Source: an uncultured Acidimicrobiales bacterium (GTDB taxonomy: Bacteria; Actinomycetota; Acidimicrobiia; Acidimicrobiales; SZUA-35). Taken from it: 64,000 bases of DNA. The notes beneath the pieces were generated by a model, which was not told the origin of the DNA, did not search any database, and saw only the letters and a program-made list of their open reading frames with translations. The number at the start of each line of letters is the position of its first letter. Position 1 is the first letter of the stretch. Location: positions 62,001 to 126,000 of the forward strand of contig CALKZY010000006.1 of assembly GCA_938002965.1 (NCBI GenBank). Reading direction: 5' to 3'. Shown piece by piece: positions 62,686 through 64,000 of the stretch. A program made the translations under genes and the position numbers.

Positions 62686-64000
62686 GTGACTGCATTAACT
62701 CAGCCCCGATTCGGAGCCACCAGCACACTCAACGGCCGGAGCCTGCTGCTCGTTATCGCCGCGGGCAGCGTCATGAGCTCCATAAGCCTTGGAGTGAGGT
62801 CAACTTTCGGCATCTACCTCGATCCGGTGGTTGAGAGCCTGCAAACCGATCGTGGCACCTACAGCCTGGCGATCGCCATCCAAAACCTGTGCTGGGGTCT
62901 AAGTCAGCCACTTGCCGGGGCTCTAGCCGACCGATTCGGCACGGGCCGGGTATTGGCCGTCGGCGGGATTGGCTACGCCGCAGCACTGCTCTTAATCTCG
63001 ACTGCGCAAACAACGGGCCTGTTCATCGTCTCAGCAGGCTTCCTAGTCGGTATAGCTACTGGTGCCGCCAGCTTCTCGCTTGTTCTCGCCGCCGTGGGCC
63101 GAATGGCACCACCTGACAAGGCCCCCATGGCACTCGGAATCGTGACCGCCATGGCTTCGGTCGGCCAGTTCGTGCTGGTCCCGGTTGCACAGCGACTGCT
63201 CACGACTGTGGAGTGGCGATCCACAGTTGCGATCATGGCCGTCGTAGCCGTCACGATCACCGCACTAGCACCGGTAGTGAGGGGCAACGCCATCGACCAA
63301 CAGGGCAAAGGGCCGATCGGGCCGTTGGTCACCGGAATGTCGACCGACGCCACTCCCCTACGGACCGAACTACGGCGGGCCGCCCACTCCCGGGCCTACC
63401 TGCTACTCAACACCGCTTTCTTCGTCTGCGGATTCCATGTCACCTTCATCGGCACCCACTTGGTCTCTTACGCTGGCGACGTCGGCGTCTCAGCGCGGGC
63501 AGCCACCACCGGTTTGGCCATCATCGGCTTATTCAACATCGTCGGCTCATTGACGGCCGGATATCTCGGTGGACGCATGTCCAAGACGCGAATCCTCTCG
63601 ACTATCTATGCCTTACGAGCGGTGGCGATCACCATATTTCTTGTTGTTCCGGCAAGCGGAGCATCGGTGATCGTATTCGGGGCGGCCATCGGACTGCTTT
63701 GGCTCGCCACTGTTCCTCTCACCGGTGGGATTGTCAACGGCCTGTTCGGCACCACCCACGCTGGCACCCTGTTCGGGATCGTATTCCTATCACACCAGCT
63801 GGGGGCTTTCATCGGCGCCTGGTTGGGCGGCGAACTAGCCGACCGGGCGGGATCTTACGCACCGGCATGGTGGATATCGATTGGCCTAGGTGTATTCGCA
63901 GCCATCGTGCACCAGTTCATTGATGAACGCCCGGCCCCACCGGCACCGGCTCACGGCCTCCCGACAGGCCTGACACCGGCAGCAGGCGCTGCAGCAGTTG
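62686..64000 (+). CDS. MFS transporter, OFA/MCT-like (partial)
   Basis: The frame is open from GTG 62686 through the right edge. About 438 residues are present, with 12 predicted helices: SLGVRSTFGIYLDPVV at helix 1, LSQPLAGALADRFGTG as the loop 2-3 motif, and GYLGGRMSKTRIL between the halves. This resembles oxalate/formate or monocarboxylate-type MFS permeases. The C-terminal end is cut off; only an Ala/Pro-rich tail seems to be missing. Substrate unknown. Confidence 0.82.
   Translation, partial: MTALTQPRFGATSTLNGRSLLLVIAAGSVMSSISLGVRSTFGIYLDPVVESLQTDRGTYSLAIAIQNLCWGLSQPLAGALADRFGTGRVLAVGGIGYAAALLLISTAQTTGLFIVSAGFLVGIATGAASFSLVLAAVGRMAPPDKAPMALGIVTAMASVGQFVLVPVAQRLLTTVEWRSTVAIMAVVAVTITALAPVVRGNAIDQQGKGPIGPLVTGMSTDATPLRTELRRAAHSRAYLLLNTAFFVCGFHVTFIGTHLVSYAGDVGVSARAATTGLAIIGLFNIVGSLTAGYLGGRMSKTRILSTIYALRAVAITIFLVVPASGASVIVFGAAIGLLWLATVPLTGGIVNGLFGTTHAGTLFGIVFLSHQLGAFIGAWLGGELADRAGSYAPAWWISIGLGVFAAIVHQFIDERPAPPAPAHGLPTGLTPAAGAAAV

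Overview
The window reads as chromosomal DNA of a high-GC actinobacterium; the gene set (Rne/Rng with L21, L27, ObgE and ProB in one run; the radical-SAM pair TIGR03960/DUF2344; a DtxR-type regulator; Rpf-like and CAP-domain surface proteins with Thr-rich linkers; a heliorhodopsin; a DddP-like protein) suggests an aquatic Acidimicrobiia-like lineage. That placement is inference. Many genes start leaderlessly: a TANNNT -10 hexamer sits 6-7 nt before the start codon.

Left part, 1-28.8 kb, is ordinary core genome. A partial sigma-like gene with a long acidic tail runs off the left edge. Then come a VWA/MoxR pair, a CbbX/SpoVK-type AAA ATPase, the lipid II flippase MurJ, PspA, an Fe(III)-type ABC transporter facing a DtxR-family repressor, the operon radical SAM - DUF2344 - rne - rplU - rpmA - obgE - proB, ndk, a four-gene set of Flp/Tad pilin-like proteins, folC, clpX, clpP and tig.

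28.8-43.1 kb is an integrated element in the 3' half of a tRNA-Pro(TGG) gene. It has the layout of an actinobacterial integrative and conjugative element (AICE): tyrosine integrase, excisionase, HUH-like replication initiator, FtsK-type translocase, XRE/helical-repeat regulator and Nudix protein. Its cargo is an OLD-family nuclease and three SH3-like secreted or membrane proteins. The 43-bp tRNA end is repeated four times (28810, 40602, 41797, 43048), splitting the region into one 11.8-kb element and two ~1.2-kb cassettes. The small cassettes have no integrase and each carries a toxin-antitoxin pair (VapBC-like; RHH/MazF-like). TGGTAGCC repeats spaced 12 bp flank every copy and look like integrase arm sites. 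This array of att-bounded toxin-antitoxin cassettes is the most unusual thing in the window.

Right part, 43.2-64 kb, is mixed accessory and housekeeping: a secreted protein; MarR - MFS - heliorhodopsin; GNAT, cold-shock, YdeI-like and DUF3592 genes; a CAP protein; a serine hydrolase; tRNA-Gly(TCC) with a terminator; an endonuclease/phosphatase-family protein; a putative catabolic cluster (PrpD-like, FAH-like, DddP-like, EamA transporter); a DUF11-type surface protein; an Rpf-like protein with two CRP-like boxes upstream; a sugar epimerase; a glycosyltransferase; and an MFS transporter that runs off the right edge.
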